Shown piece by piece: positions 1 to 9,194 of a DNA stretch of 64,000 nt. A program made the translations under genes and the position numbers. This DNA comes from Lysinibacillus antri (GTDB lineage: Bacteria; Bacillota; Bacilli; Bacillales_A; Planococcaceae). The stretch lies in NCBI RefSeq assembly GCF_003977595.1, contig NZ_RYYR01000001.1, positions 62,001-126,000 of the forward strand, in the 5' to 3' direction. The first letter of the stretch is position 1. Each line of letters begins with the position of its first letter. The notes beneath the pieces are model-generated. The model had not been told where the DNA came from. It saw only the letters and a list, made by a program, of their open reading frames with translations, and did not search any database.

Positions 1-126
1 CTGCAACACGTCAAAACCCATTTCTTCTAATTTATTAACTAAAATTGGGGCGATTACCTCTTCATGTTTTGTTTCAGAATCAATTTGTACAAGTTCTAAA
101 AATTCATTTACTAAACGACTATTCAA
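1..126 (-). CDS. Peptidase T-like M20 family peptidase (YqjE-like), N-terminal part only
   Basis: The first 42 codons read inward from a TTG start at 126, preceded by AGGGAG about 8 bases upstream; the gene runs off the left edge. The N-terminus (NSRLVNEFLELVQIDSET...) has the form of M20/M25/M40 zinc peptidases of the YqjE/PepT type, where a short helix and a V-x-I-D-S-E/x-T motif precede the catalytic domain. No metal ligands fall inside the visible part. In B. subtilis yqjE follows yqjD, as here. Assignment rests on this short stretch plus gene order. Confidence 0.7.
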   Translation of the reverse strand, partial: MNSRLVNEFLELVQIDSETKHEEVIAPILVNKLEEMGFDVLQ

Positions 127-252
127 GTTGAAAACTCCCTTATTTGCTTGTTACTTACTTATTTTACGCCTCTAACTTTGCGAAAACAACCAAACTACAT
201 TGCGAATCGATAATTTACTTAACTGAAGATTGAAACAGGAGCTTTTCATGAG

Positions 253-280
253 AGGACTAAGAACACAAGCCGCGAAGCCA
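253..280 (+). repeat. Partial copy of a dispersed intergenic repeat
   Basis: Positions 254-280 match 24814-24840 at 24 of 27 bases, centred on acacaagccgc. Both copies are intergenic. The copy here abuts the terminator of the carboxyltransferase gene. Function unknown. Confidence 0.5.
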
Positions 281-313
281 AAAAAAGTTGCCCAATTTAA
301 TGCATTGGACAAC
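280..313 (-). terminator. Terminator of the yqjC-yqjD-like unit
   Basis: On the minus strand GTTGTCCAAT pairs with ATTGGGCAAC around a 7-base loop and is followed by a run of T. It lies 26 bases after the stop of the 339-1886 gene. Confidence 0.75.
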
Positions 314-338
314 TCGTTTAATCTATTCATGTTAAAAA

Positions 339-1886
339 TTATAGAGGAATATTTCCGTGCTTTTTCGCTGGTCTTGATTCTTCTTTGCCACTTAACATGT
401 CTAAGCCTTGAATTAATTTAATACGCGTTTCTCTTGGATCGATTACATCATCAACCATACCGCGAGATGCTGCTACATAAGGATTCGCGAATTTTTCTTT
501 ATATTCCTCAATTTTCGCAGCACGTGTTGCTTCTGGATCTTCTGATTTTGCAATATCTCCTGCAAAGATAATGTTTGCTGCCCCTGCTGCACCCATTACT
601 GCGATTTCAGCATTTGGCCAAGAGAATACTAGATCTGCTCCAATTGATTTAGAGTTTAATGCAACATATGCGCCACCGTATGCTTTACGAAGAATAACCG
701 TAATTTTTGGTACTGTTGCTTCTGAGTATGCATATAAAATTTTCGCACCATGACGAATAATTCCACCGTGTTCTTGTTTTACACCTGGGAAGAAACCAGA
801 TACGTCTTCAAAGGTAATAATCGGAATGTTAAATGCATCACAAGTACGGATGAAACGTGAAGCTTTGTCGGATGAATCAATATCTAATCCGCCTGCTAAA
901 GCTTTTGGTTGATTACATACTAAACCAACTGATTCTCCAGCAATACGTGCGAAACCAACGACAATGTTTTTCGCAAATTCAGGTTGAACTTCCATGAATG
1001 AACCTTCATCTACAACCTGCTCTACTACTTTACGAACATCGTATGATTTAGTAGGTTCGATTGGCACGCAATCAATAATATCCGGACGATAGTCATCGCC
1101 TTCTGGTTTTGGATATTTTGGTGCTTTTTCTTTATTACTTTGTGGTAAATAGCTTAATAGTTTGCGAATTTGTTCGATTGATTCTTCTTCAGATGGTGCA
1201 CGGAAATGCGCATTCCCGCTTATCGAGTTATGTACTTTTGAACCACCTAAGTCTTCAGATGAAATTTTTTCTCCCGTTACAGTTTCAATTACTTTTGGAC
1301 CAGTAATGAACATTTGTGAAGTTTTATCAACCATTAAAATAAAGTCTGTAATCGCTGGTGAATAAACTGCTCCGCCTGCACAAGGTCCCATAATAACTGA
1401 AATTTGTGGAATTACCCCTGAATAAATAGCATTACGATAGAAAATGTGACCGTATCCATCTAATGAAAGTACGCCTTCTTGAATACGTGCACCACCTGAA
1501 TCGTTAATACCGATAAATGGTGTGCCATTTTTCGCAGCTAAATCCATTACAGCAGCAATTTTTTTCGCATGCATTTCCCCAAGTGCACCGCCAAAAACAG
1601 TGAAATCCTGTGCAAATAAATAAACGTTTCGTCCATTTACTTTACCGAAACCTGTTACAACCCCGTCGCCAGGTCCAACTTGTTTGTCCATGCCAAAGTC
1701 AGTTGTTCTATGCGTAATAAATGGATTGATTTCTACAAATGTACCTTCATCTAATAATAATTCAATACGCTCACGTGCAGTAAGCTTCCCTTTTTCATGT
1801 TGCTTTTCAATACGTGCATCGCCACCACCAAGTTCGATTTCACGCTTTCGGTCATACATCTCATTAATTTTGTCGAACATATCCAT
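339..1886 (-). CDS. Acyl-CoA (propionyl-CoA) carboxylase beta / carboxyltransferase subunit (YqjD/PccB/MmdA-like)
   Basis: The 515-residue protein is a full-length biotin-dependent carboxyltransferase. The N-half crotonase-like fold carries SGGARIQEG near residue 130 and GPCAGGAVYSPA near 170. The C-half carries RKAYGGAYVALNSK and AVMGAAGAANIIF, the acyl-CoA pocket. It would move carboxyl from biotin to propionyl-CoA, giving (S)-methylmalonyl-CoA, in the cytoplasm. The epimerase gene lies 2 bases upstream, and mutA/mutB/meaB lie within 8 kb, so a propionyl-CoA to succinyl-CoA role fits. No dedicated biotin carboxylase is adjacent; accB/accC at 36-38 kb or genes elsewhere may supply partners. 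A methylmalonyl-CoA decarboxylase alpha role cannot be excluded from sequence alone. Confidence 0.88.
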   Translation of the reverse strand: MDMFDKINEMYDRKREIELGGGDARIEKQHEKGKLTARERIELLLDEGTFVEINPFITHRTTDFGMDKQVGPGDGVVTGFGKVNGRNVYLFAQDFTVFGGALGEMHAKKIAAVMDLAAKNGTPFIGINDSGGARIQEGVLSLDGYGHIFYRNAIYSGVIPQISVIMGPCAGGAVYSPAITDFILMVDKTSQMFITGPKVIETVTGEKISSEDLGGSKVHNSISGNAHFRAPSEEESIEQIRKLLSYLPQSNKEKAPKYPKPEGDDYRPDIIDCVPIEPTKSYDVRKVVEQVVDEGSFMEVQPEFAKNIVVGFARIAGESVGLVCNQPKALAGGLDIDSSDKASRFIRTCDAFNIPIITFEDVSGFFPGVKQEHGGIIRHGAKILYAYSEATVPKITVILRKAYGGAYVALNSKSIGADLVFSWPNAEIAVMGAAGAANIIFAGDIAKSEDPEATRAAKIEEYKEKFANPYVAASRGMVDDVIDPRETRIKLIQGLDMLSGKEESRPAKKHGNIPL

Positions 1887-1888
1887 CT

Positions 1889-2302
1889 CTATTTATCCCC
1901 TTTGCCACTTTTATCACATAATTCATACAGTACTCCAAAAGAATCTTTTGGATGTAAAAATGCTACTTCTGCTCCACCTGCACCTGGTTTAGGTTCATCA
2001 GATAGTAAACGAATCCCTTTTTCAGTTAGTTCTTGCATTCTTTCACGTATCCCCGTAACACCAAATGCTACATGTTGAATGCCTTCCCCACGTTTTTCAA
2101 TATGTTTATAAATCGCACTTTCTTCACTTGTAGGTTCTAACAACTCAAACTTCACATTGCCTGCATCAATAAAAGCAACACGAACATGTTGAGAAGGAAC
2201 TTCTTCAATTTTCAGTAATTTCAGTCCCAACGTTTCTGTATAATAGGCTATACGTTCATCTAGGTTTTTTACTGCGATTCCAATATGATCTACTTTCTCC
2301 AT
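1889..2302 (-). CDS. mce: Methylmalonyl-CoA epimerase (VOC superfamily)
   Basis: A 137-residue vicinal-oxygen-chelate protein with two beta-alpha-beta-beta-beta modules. The opening VDHIGIAVKNL supplies the first metal-binding His, GIQHVAFGV the second module His, and the C-terminal VLYEL the Glu. It interconverts (S)- and (R)-methylmalonyl-CoA, linking the downstream carboxylase to methylmalonyl-CoA mutase. The start chosen is the ATG at 2302, with AGAAGGGG seven bases upstream; a longer reading to 2329 would put the ribosome site inside the gene. It is co-transcribed with the carboxyltransferase (2-base gap). Confidence 0.88.
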   Translation of the reverse strand: MEKVDHIGIAVKNLDERIAYYTETLGLKLLKIEEVPSQHVRVAFIDAGNVKFELLEPTSEESAIYKHIEKRGEGIQHVAFGVTGIRERMQELTEKGIRLLSDEPKPGAGGAEVAFLHPKDSFGVLYELCDKSGKGDK

Positions 2303-2426
2303 TACTGCACCCCTTCTGTTATAGTACATATCTATTGTAACGAATTTACGAATATTGCGCTACGTACTTGAGATATTTTTCAAATTTGATAAACTAAACT
2401 TAAGAAAAGAAGGAGAGTACGAGAAT

Positions 2427-2519
2427 ATGAGTAACAAAAAATTTCAAAAATTCGTTGTTTATTGTATGATTGCCATTATGGTTATTTCAACATTAGCATT
2501 TGGACTATCATTTTTCTAA
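2427..2519 (+). CDS. prli42: Stressosome-associated small membrane protein Prli42
   Basis: A 30-residue ORF with a strong AAGGAG site ten bases before ATG. It opens MSNKKFQKFVVYCMI, a short basic stretch followed by a single hydrophobic helix (about residues 9-29), and ends in FF. This matches the conserved Firmicutes Prli42 miniprotein, which in Listeria anchors the stressosome to the membrane; the family and role are from prior knowledge. It has its own intrinsic terminator immediately downstream and is divergent from the epimerase gene. Confidence 0.75.
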   Translation: MSNKKFQKFVVYCMIAIMVISTLAFGLSFF

Positions 2520-2527
2520 GAGTTGTT

Positions 2528-2559
2528 GCGATTACGTTCATAAAGTAATCGCCTTTTTT
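2528..2559 (+). terminator. Terminator after prli42
   Basis: Perfect 8-base stem (gcgattac/gtaatcgc) with a 9-base loop followed by c and six T. Confidence 0.85.
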
Positions 2560-2560
2560 C

Positions 2561-3538
2561 TTAGCGTCTAATCCCTCTAAACGTCTGTTTTATAACCAAA
2601 TATTTATCCATCTCTTCAATAAACTGATATAGTGACGCCATCGCAAGAAACTTTTCATGGTTTTCTGGTAATGGCATTGTTGCAAATTCCTCTTTTACTT
2701 CCTCTAATTTACTTCTAAATTTTTTTGCAGTGTTTCCAGAATGTACATTATTCGCCAATTCTTCCATGAAATCTGCAACTAGTTCAGCTTGTTGTACCAT
2801 AACAGGTAGCGTCGTTATTTTTGGTAGTACTCTTTCGATAATTTCCAATTGTTTTTCCCGCATATCAAAATATAAGTAAAATTGGTTTTCTTTTCGAGTG
2901 AGATGGTTTTCAACATCTTTGAAGGCAATTGATTTCGCTTTATTTAATAGGTTCGCTGCTTCAATAATTTCTTTCCCATCCCAAGAAGTATCACCGTTGC
3001 GCAAATATTTGACGATTTCTGAAAATATCGAACGGTATAATTCCTCAATATTTTTCAAGTACTGATCCAAATCCTTTTGAAGATCACCCATGTACATATT
3101 CACTGCTAGCGCCGTACCAAATCCAATGGCCATCAGTGCTAGCTCATTTAACAATAGACTGACTGTAAAATTCGCTTCATTATAGATGTGCATAATAATA
3201 ACTACACTTGAAATAAATCCATCAGTAAATTTGAATGATACTAACGTTGGTATAAACACTAATAACATAATTCCAAGAACAATTGGGTTATAGCCAACTA
3301 ATTCTAAAGCTAGAAAGGCATAAAGCATCCCTATTAAACTCGCTACAATTCTCGTATAAATCGCATTGAGCGACTTCTTCTTTGTAGGTTGGATACATAA
3401 AATCGTTAAGATTGCAGCTGATGAAAAATAGTGTAAATCGAAATATTCAGCAATCAATAATGCAATACAGGCACCTACCGCAGTTTTAATCGTTCGATAG
3501 CCGATTTTAAACTTCTTTATACGAACTTCCTCCCTCAA
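2561..3538 (-). CDS. Aromatic acid exporter family membrane protein (YqjA-like)
   Basis: A 325-residue protein whose first 150 residues hold about five or six hydrophobic helices (TAVGACIALLIAEYF, SVVIIMHIYN, LMAIGFGTALAVNMYMG), followed by a charged, helical cytoplasmic domain of about 170 residues. This two-part plan is that of ArAE_1/FUSC-like proteins such as B. subtilis YqjA. Substrate is unknown. The start is uncertain: the first usable codon is TTG at 3538, but the strong GGGAGG site lies downstream of it, at the right distance for an in-frame ATA codon. Confidence 0.8.
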   Translation of the reverse strand: MREEVRIKKFKIGYRTIKTAVGACIALLIAEYFDLHYFSSAAILTILCIQPTKKKSLNAIYTRIVASLIGMLYAFLALELVGYNPIVLGIMLLVFIPTLVSFKFTDGFISSVVIIMHIYNEANFTVSLLLNELALMAIGFGTALAVNMYMGDLQKDLDQYLKNIEELYRSIFSEIVKYLRNGDTSWDGKEIIEAANLLNKAKSIAFKDVENHLTRKENQFYLYFDMREKQLEIIERVLPKITTLPVMVQQAELVADFMEELANNVHSGNTAKKFRSKLEEVKEEFATMPLPENHEKFLAMASLYQFIEEMDKYLVIKQTFRGIRR

Positions 3539-3562
3539 AGAATCGTTTTAAAAGAAGAACAC

Positions 3563-3586
3563 GTCCTTAAAGTTTCCTTTAAGGAC
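3563..3586 (-). terminator. Probable terminator of the bacilliredoxin gene
   Basis: Ten-base stem (gtccttaaag/ctttaaggac) 14 bases after the stop at 3600. The T tract is weak on the minus strand (TTCTTCTTTT) and better on the plus strand, so it may work in both directions. Confidence 0.55.
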
Positions 3587-3599
3587 CTGTCTTTTTTAA

Positions 3600-4040
3600 T
3601 TATACTTCTTCACAGTACTCTTCAAAGTTCGCTTGTAAATTCGTAATTACAGACATTGGATCATGTCCTTCAATTTCGTGACGACCGATATCTGCCACTA
3701 CTTTTCCATCTTTTAATAATACAAATGATGGAGAAGATGGAATGTGATTGTCACCAAAAAGATGGCGTGCTGCATTTGTTGCTTCTTTATCTTGACCTGC
3801 AAATACCGTAACTAAATGGTCTGGACGTTTATCGTAATGAACTGCATTTGCAGCAGCAGGACGAGCAATGCCACCTGCACAACCACATACAGAATTCACC
3901 ATAACAAGTGTAGTTCCTGGTCTAGCAAATGCCGCTTCTACCTCTTCTGGTGTGCGCAATTGTTCATAACCTGCACCTTCAATTTCTGCACGAGCCGTTC
4001 TTTTGATTTCTTCCATAAATAAATCGTAATCCATATTCAT
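3600..4040 (-). CDS. brxB: BrxA/BrxB family bacilliredoxin (YqiW-like)
   Basis: A 146-residue thioredoxin-fold protein with the CGC active site in [13 protein letters not shown] near residues 50-62, diagnostic of the BrxA/BrxB (DUF1094) family. These cytoplasmic proteins remove bacillithiol from S-bacillithiolated proteins. Length matches the family. GGAGCG lies upstream of ATG at 4040. It is a single-gene unit between a hairpin and the meaB region. YphP (BrxA) is the alternative paralogue; neighbouring yqj genes favour YqiW/BrxB. Confidence 0.88.
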   Translation of the reverse strand: MNMDYDLFMEEIKRTARAEIEGAGYEQLRTPEEVEAAFARPGTTLVMVNSVCGCAGGIARPAAANAVHYDKRPDHLVTVFAGQDKEATNAARHLFGDNHIPSSPSFVLLKDGKVVADIGRHEIEGHDPMSVITNLQANFEEYCEEV

Positions 4041-4154
4041 TATTAATCGCTCCTTTCAACTACTCATTTTAACATAAAGTGAAATATCAATCATTTAGGG
4101 AGATTTTATCACCATTGATTTTGGAATACAAATTGATTTCATCAACTATGATTT

Positions 4155-5237
4155 TTATTGAGGGAATAGTTTCGTAACACCTTGTGTAACGGTTAACTTC
4201 CCTTGTAGGATCGCTTCCTCAATGGATTTTACTTGAACTTTTTTGTCACTGTTGTTAAAGAAGGAATCAATTAAATGATCGATTATCATGGAATGGAACC
4301 AATCTTTCGTCTGCTCTAGCCTTCTCGTCTCCCAATAGGAAGACTCTTTGATTGTTTTTTCAAACTGACACATCATATCCCATATTTCTGTTAGGCCTGT
4401 TTTTTCCAGTGAAGATGCTGGATGCGCTTGACTCATCCAGCCTGGTGTTGATGGCTGAAGGAAATGTAAAATTTGCATATATTCACGAACCGTTTTTTTC
4501 GCTTTGCGTACATTATCTCCGTCACTTTTATGTACAACAATACCATCTGCTAGCTCCATAATGCCTTTTTTCATCCCTTGCAGCTCATCGCCTGCTCCAG
4601 TTAATACAAGAAGTAAGAAAAAGTCCACCATCCCGCGCACATAGGTTTCACTTTGACCGACACCTACTGTTTCAATTAAGATCACATCATACCCTGCAGC
4701 CTCACAAAGTAACATGGTTTCGCGTGACTTTTTATGCACTCCACCGAGCGTTCCTGCACTTGGAGATGGCCGAACAAAGGCTTGTTTGTTTCGGCTCAAT
4801 TCCTCCATCCGAGTCTTATCTCCTAAAATACTACCGCCAGATAGAGAAGAACTTGGATCGATGGCAAGAACGGCAACCTTTTTCCCCATATTACAAAGCA
4901 TCGTTCCGAATGCCTCAATAAAAGAACTTTTCCCTGCTCCTGGTACACCCGTGATCCCAATGCGAATACTATTCCCTGTATAAGGAAGCAGTTCCTGAAG
5001 CAGTTGTTGCGCTTGTTCCTTATGGTCATTATTGGAGCTTTCGATTAACGTAATTGCCTTTGAAAGTGAAGTACGGTCACCAAGGCGTACTTCACTTGCT
5101 AATTTCTTTAAATCAATCGGTTGTTGTTTCTTTTTACGGAATTTCTTTGGTTGAATGTTCATGCCATCATGACCTCCTTCAACTCCAGGCATCACAAATA
5201 AGGCACTATTGTCTGGAACTGAATGACGCTCATCCAT
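4155..5237 (-). CDS. meaB: Methylmalonyl-CoA mutase-associated G-protein chaperone MeaB
   Basis: A 360-residue SIMIBI-class GTPase. The P-loop GVPGAGKS is at residues 97-104, an AIDPSSSLSGGSILGD segment follows, and ETVGVGQSE gives the switch region. MeaB guards and reloads adenosylcobalamin in methylmalonyl-CoA mutase. The ATG at 5237 overlaps the mutB stop (TAATG), implying coupling. An in-frame ATG at 5162 has GGAGGT nine bases upstream and would give 335 residues; the longer form is kept because residues 15-25 (VMPGVEGGHDG) resemble the N-terminal segment I recall from other Bacillales MeaB proteins. The base-recognition motif reads HKSD instead of the usual NKxD. Confidence 0.9.
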   Translation of the reverse strand: MDERHSVPDNSALFVMPGVEGGHDGMNIQPKKFRKKKQQPIDLKKLASEVRLGDRTSLSKAITLIESSNNDHKEQAQQLLQELLPYTGNSIRIGITGVPGAGKSSFIEAFGTMLCNMGKKVAVLAIDPSSSLSGGSILGDKTRMEELSRNKQAFVRPSPSAGTLGGVHKKSRETMLLCEAAGYDVILIETVGVGQSETYVRGMVDFFLLLVLTGAGDELQGMKKGIMELADGIVVHKSDGDNVRKAKKTVREYMQILHFLQPSTPGWMSQAHPASSLEKTGLTEIWDMMCQFEKTIKESSYWETRRLEQTKDWFHSMIIDHLIDSFFNNSDKKVQVKSIEEAILQGKLTVTQGVTKLFPQ

Positions 5238-7387
5238 TATTCAGACACTTCCTCATAACCTAAACGTTTGTAGATTTCTTCAATAATTTTCATCGCTGAA
5301 ACTGGAATCACTGTTCCTGGTCCAAAGATGGCAACTGCACCTGATTCATATAGGTACTCATAATCTTGAGCAGGAATTACACCGCCAACGATGACGATAA
5401 TATCTTCCCGACCTAATTTCTTTAGCTCCTCTACAAGTTCAGGAACTAGCGTTTTATGACCAGCTGCTAATGAAGATACACCTACACAGTGAACGTCATT
5501 TTCTACAGCCATTTGTGCAGCTTCTTCAGGTGTCATAAATAGTGGTGAAATATCCACATCAAAGCCTAAATCGGCATAACCTGTTGCAACAACTTTAGCA
5601 CCACGGTCATGACCATCTTGACCCATTTTCGCTACTAGTAAACGTGGGCGACGTCCTTCGTTTTCTAGGAACTCTTCTGTCATTTGTTTTACTTCAGTAA
5701 TTAATTCATCATCTGAGAAGTTTGAAGAATAAACACCTGAAATTGAACGAATAACCGCTTTATGACGTCCAGAAACATTTTCAATAGCATCTGAAATTTC
5801 TCCTAAAGATGCGCGAGCACGTGCTGCATCAACTGCTACTGCCAATAAGTTTTCTTCACCAGTTTGTGCTGCATGTGTAAGACGAGCTAAATGCTTTTGT
5901 ACTTCTTCTTCATTACGGTCTTCTTTTAATTTATTTAAACGTTCAATTTGTTTTGTACGAACTAACGTATTATCGATATCTAAAATATCAATTGGTTCTT
6001 CTACATCTAATAGATATTTATTTACACCAACGATTGTTTCAGATTTCGAGTCAATTTTCGCTTGACGTTTTGCAGCTGATTCTTCAACTTTCATCTTCGG
6101 TAAGCCTGTTTCAATCGCTTTTGCCATACCGCCTAGTTCTTCGATTTCTTGAATTAACGCCCATGCTTTTTCAGTTAGTTCGTCTGTTAATTTTTCAACG
6201 TAGTAAGAACCACCCCATGGATCGATTACTTTCGTCATAGCTGTTTCTTCTTGTAAGAATAATTGCGTATTACGAGCAATACGAGCAGAGAAATCTGTCG
6301 GTAATGCAATGGCTTCATCAAGTGCATTTGTATGAAGGGATTGCGTGTGTCCCATTGCCGCTGCATTTGCCTCGATTAATGTACGCGTTACGTTGTTGAA
6401 TGGATCTTGCTCTGTTAATGACCAACCAGAAGTTTGTGAGTGCGTACGTAAAGCTAATGCTTTTGGATTTTTCGGATTAAAGGTACTCATCATTTGAGCC
6501 CAAATACGACGTGCTGCACGCATTTTCGCAACTTCCATATAGTAGTTCATTCCAATTGCCCAGAAGAAAGAAAGACGTGGTGCAAATGAATCAATATCGA
6601 TACCAGCTTTTAAGCCTGTACGAACGTATTCAAGGCCATCTGCTAGTGTATAAGCTAACTCGATATCATTTGTTGCCCCTGCTTCTTGAATATGGTAACC
6701 CGAAATCGAAATCGAGTTAAATTTCGGCATAAACTTACTTGTGTATTCAAAAATATCCGCAATAATTTTCATCGACATTTCTGGTGGATAAATGTACGTA
6801 TTACGCACCATGTACTCTTTTAAAATATCGTTTTGAATTGTTCCTGCAAGCTTTTCTGGTGTTACACCTTGCTCTTCAGCAGCAACGATATAGAATGCCA
6901 TAATCGGTAAAACCGCACCGTTCATCGTCATCGAAACAGACATTTGATCTAACGGAATACCGTCAAATAAAATTTTCATATCTTCAATCGAGTCAATGGC
7001 AACTCCAGCTTTCCCTACATCCCCTTTTACACGAGGGTGGTCCGAGTCATAACCACGGTGTGTTGCTAAGTCAAAGGCAACAGAAAGACCTTTTTGACCC
7101 ATTGCTAAATTACGACGATAAAATGCATTGGATTCTTCAGCAGTTGAGAAGCCTGCATATTGACGTACTGTCCAAGGGCGAGCAACATACATCGTTGGAT
7201 ATGGACCGCGCGTATTTGGTGCGATTCCCGCAACGTCATTTAAATGTTTTGCATCTTGAATGTCCGCTTTATTATAGAACTCATTCACTTCAATACCTTC
7301 ATTTGTCATGAATGTACGAGTTGATTGAAGATTTTCATTTTGTAATACTTGTCCAATATTTACTGATTTAAAATTTGGTTTCGTCAT
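5237..7387 (-). CDS. mutB: Methylmalonyl-CoA mutase large (catalytic) subunit
   Basis: A 716-residue protein with an N-terminal substrate-binding barrel ([21 protein letters not shown] near residue 65; [10 protein letters not shown] near 380) and a C-terminal cobalamin domain. The latter has the base-off signature DGHDRGAK near residue 595 and a later [12 protein letters not shown]. It isomerises (R)-methylmalonyl-CoA to succinyl-CoA with adenosylcobalamin. It overlaps mutA by 4 bases and meaB by 1, a tightly coupled trio directly downstream of the branched-chain dehydrogenase genes. Confidence 0.96.
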   Translation of the reverse strand: MTKPNFKSVNIGQVLQNENLQSTRTFMTNEGIEVNEFYNKADIQDAKHLNDVAGIAPNTRGPYPTMYVARPWTVRQYAGFSTAEESNAFYRRNLAMGQKGLSVAFDLATHRGYDSDHPRVKGDVGKAGVAIDSIEDMKILFDGIPLDQMSVSMTMNGAVLPIMAFYIVAAEEQGVTPEKLAGTIQNDILKEYMVRNTYIYPPEMSMKIIADIFEYTSKFMPKFNSISISGYHIQEAGATNDIELAYTLADGLEYVRTGLKAGIDIDSFAPRLSFFWAIGMNYYMEVAKMRAARRIWAQMMSTFNPKNPKALALRTHSQTSGWSLTEQDPFNNVTRTLIEANAAAMGHTQSLHTNALDEAIALPTDFSARIARNTQLFLQEETAMTKVIDPWGGSYYVEKLTDELTEKAWALIQEIEELGGMAKAIETGLPKMKVEESAAKRQAKIDSKSETIVGVNKYLLDVEEPIDILDIDNTLVRTKQIERLNKLKEDRNEEEVQKHLARLTHAAQTGEENLLAVAVDAARARASLGEISDAIENVSGRHKAVIRSISGVYSSNFSDDELITEVKQMTEEFLENEGRRPRLLVAKMGQDGHDRGAKVVATGYADLGFDVDISPLFMTPEEAAQMAVENDVHCVGVSSLAAGHKTLVPELVEELKKLGREDIIVIVGGVIPAQDYEYLYESGAVAIFGPGTVIPVSAMKIIEEIYKRLGYEEVSE

Positions 7388-9078
7388 TGTTGTACCCCTT
7401 TCACACTTTCAAGAACCTCATTTAGCTTTTTGACAATATTTTGGCCTGCAAAGATAAATCCGTTTAAGCCTGATTGTTGCCACTCGTCTTGTTCTTCTTT
7501 AAATTTACCTGCTACATCTAAAATTACGTTTTCAGGTTTATTTGAAAGTAAAGCTGGTACAAGCTCTTTTGCATCATCGTCTTTTGCTGCAACAATGACA
7601 TAATCATAGTTTGCATTTTGTAACCATTGCGTTGCGGATTCAACCGTAAGTAATTCTCCAGATTGTTCTGGGATATTCCCTGCAGTAGCAAAGAACCCAG
7701 CCACAAAATCAGCACGTGGTTTGAAATCCTTCAGTTTTCCATAAGTTAAAACGCCGATTTTTGCTTGCGCTAATTTAAACTGTTCACGTAATTGCTCAAA
7801 TGGAACTGCTAAACGTTTTACATCTGAAAGGATTGGATTTGTTTCAGTTGGAAGTTCATCAACTGGGTTTGCATAAATATTTGTACCAATTAATGATTCC
7901 TTACGCGTTTCAACTGCTTGTAAACGAGCATTGTACACTTCTTCTAAATCCGCTTGTAATGTGCCAGCACTTGCATACGCATCAAAACCACCAGCTTCTT
8001 CAATTTGATTGAATAAATCCCATGCTTTTTCAACATATTCCGCTGTTAACGTCTCAATGAAATAAGAACCACCTGATGGATCCAATACTTCAGCCACACG
8101 AGATTCTTCTTTTAATACAAGTAACACATTACGCGCAATTCGGATTGATTGATCAGTTGGCTTTGACAATACATCATGTGGATGTACCGTAATCACATCT
8201 GCACCACCGATTACTCCTGCAAATGCTTCATTACCAGCGCGTAGTAAATTTACATACACATCTAATTTTGAATAGCTGCGTAAAGAGTTTTCAGCTAGTA
8301 CAGGAATCGCTTGTGGATTGTCGACACCAAATGCTGCTGCAAATGCTTTCCAAAGCACTTTAAACGCACGTAATTTTGCAATTTCTGCGAAGAATTGTGT
8401 ATCAATCGCAAAGTTGACAAAAAACTTCTTGGAAACCTCTTCAAAACTCGATTCATTGGCAAACTTCGAAGCTAATGCTAAAGTAATCGCTAATTCTTGA
8501 ACTGCATTCGCACCTTCATAATGATATGTAGCACTATTTGCACAGAAAGTTCGGACATTTTCAAAGCCATTTAATGTAAATTGTTTTTCAGAAATAATAA
8601 AACCTTTTATATTTTGTTTCTCTTCAATTTGATTGAAAACAGCAAGGATTGGATCATTGTCATTTTGTACAATTAGTTTGAATGGAGTCGTTGTTAAGAT
8701 GTTTGCAAGCTTTGCTAAACTTTCGTTATCCCATTCAAATGCTGTACGGCTATCAATTGTAATATAATTATTTCCTTTATCTACACTATCCTGTAAGTTT
8801 GCAAAAAATTGTTCAGTTGTCCCACCAAAGATTTGTTGAGCAACGTTAAACCCTTCTGCTTCCTTTAATGATCGGATAGTTGAAATTTGATTTTCAAGTT
8901 GATCCCCTAACTTTTCAACTAACATCTCTTGCGTATAAAGTGGTGATAATGTTATATCCTCTTGTGTTTTTGTAAATAATGATTCAAATGGCTTCCCTTT
9001 TAATGCTTTTGTTGCTTCTTCCTTCCACTGATCATAACTTGCAGATGGAAATTGAATTTCTTTCATTTGTTTTGACAT
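7384..9078 (-). CDS. mutA: Methylmalonyl-CoA mutase small (non-catalytic) subunit
   Basis: A 564-residue homologue of MutB. The barrel motif [13 protein letters not shown] is present, but the C-terminal cobalamin-like domain lacks DxHxxG (the region reads [17 protein letters not shown]), as expected for the structural partner in MutAB heterodimers. It is followed by mutB with a 4-base overlap. The gene starts 117 bases after bkdB's stop, behind a terminator, so mutA-mutB-meaB may have its own promoter in that gap or be reached by read-through. Confidence 0.93.
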   Translation of the reverse strand: MSKQMKEIQFPSASYDQWKEEATKALKGKPFESLFTKTQEDITLSPLYTQEMLVEKLGDQLENQISTIRSLKEAEGFNVAQQIFGGTTEQFFANLQDSVDKGNNYITIDSRTAFEWDNESLAKLANILTTTPFKLIVQNDNDPILAVFNQIEEKQNIKGFIISEKQFTLNGFENVRTFCANSATYHYEGANAVQELAITLALASKFANESSFEEVSKKFFVNFAIDTQFFAEIAKLRAFKVLWKAFAAAFGVDNPQAIPVLAENSLRSYSKLDVYVNLLRAGNEAFAGVIGGADVITVHPHDVLSKPTDQSIRIARNVLLVLKEESRVAEVLDPSGGSYFIETLTAEYVEKAWDLFNQIEEAGGFDAYASAGTLQADLEEVYNARLQAVETRKESLIGTNIYANPVDELPTETNPILSDVKRLAVPFEQLREQFKLAQAKIGVLTYGKLKDFKPRADFVAGFFATAGNIPEQSGELLTVESATQWLQNANYDYVIVAAKDDDAKELVPALLSNKPENVILDVAGKFKEEQDEWQQSGLNGFIFAGQNIVKKLNEVLESVKGVQQ

Positions 9079-9146
9079 ACTCTCGCTTAATAGCTGCCCC
9101 CTTTACGTATATAATTTTATTTTACCCTAGATAACATTACCAATAA

Positions 9147-9186
9147 AGAAAAAAATTAAAGGAAGCCTTATTTTACAAGGCTTCCC
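9147..9186 (-). terminator. Terminator of the bcd-lpdV-bkd operon
   Basis: On the minus strand GGAAGCCTT pairs with AAGGCTTCC around an 8-base loop and is followed by TTTAATTTTTTT, starting 9 bases after the bkdB stop. Confidence 0.85.
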
Positions 9187-9194
9187 ACGTATAA

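Noticed and set aside
230-421. 63-residue plus-strand ORF
   Set aside because: It overlaps a repeat, a terminator and the 3' end of the carboxyltransferase gene, and has no ribosome site.
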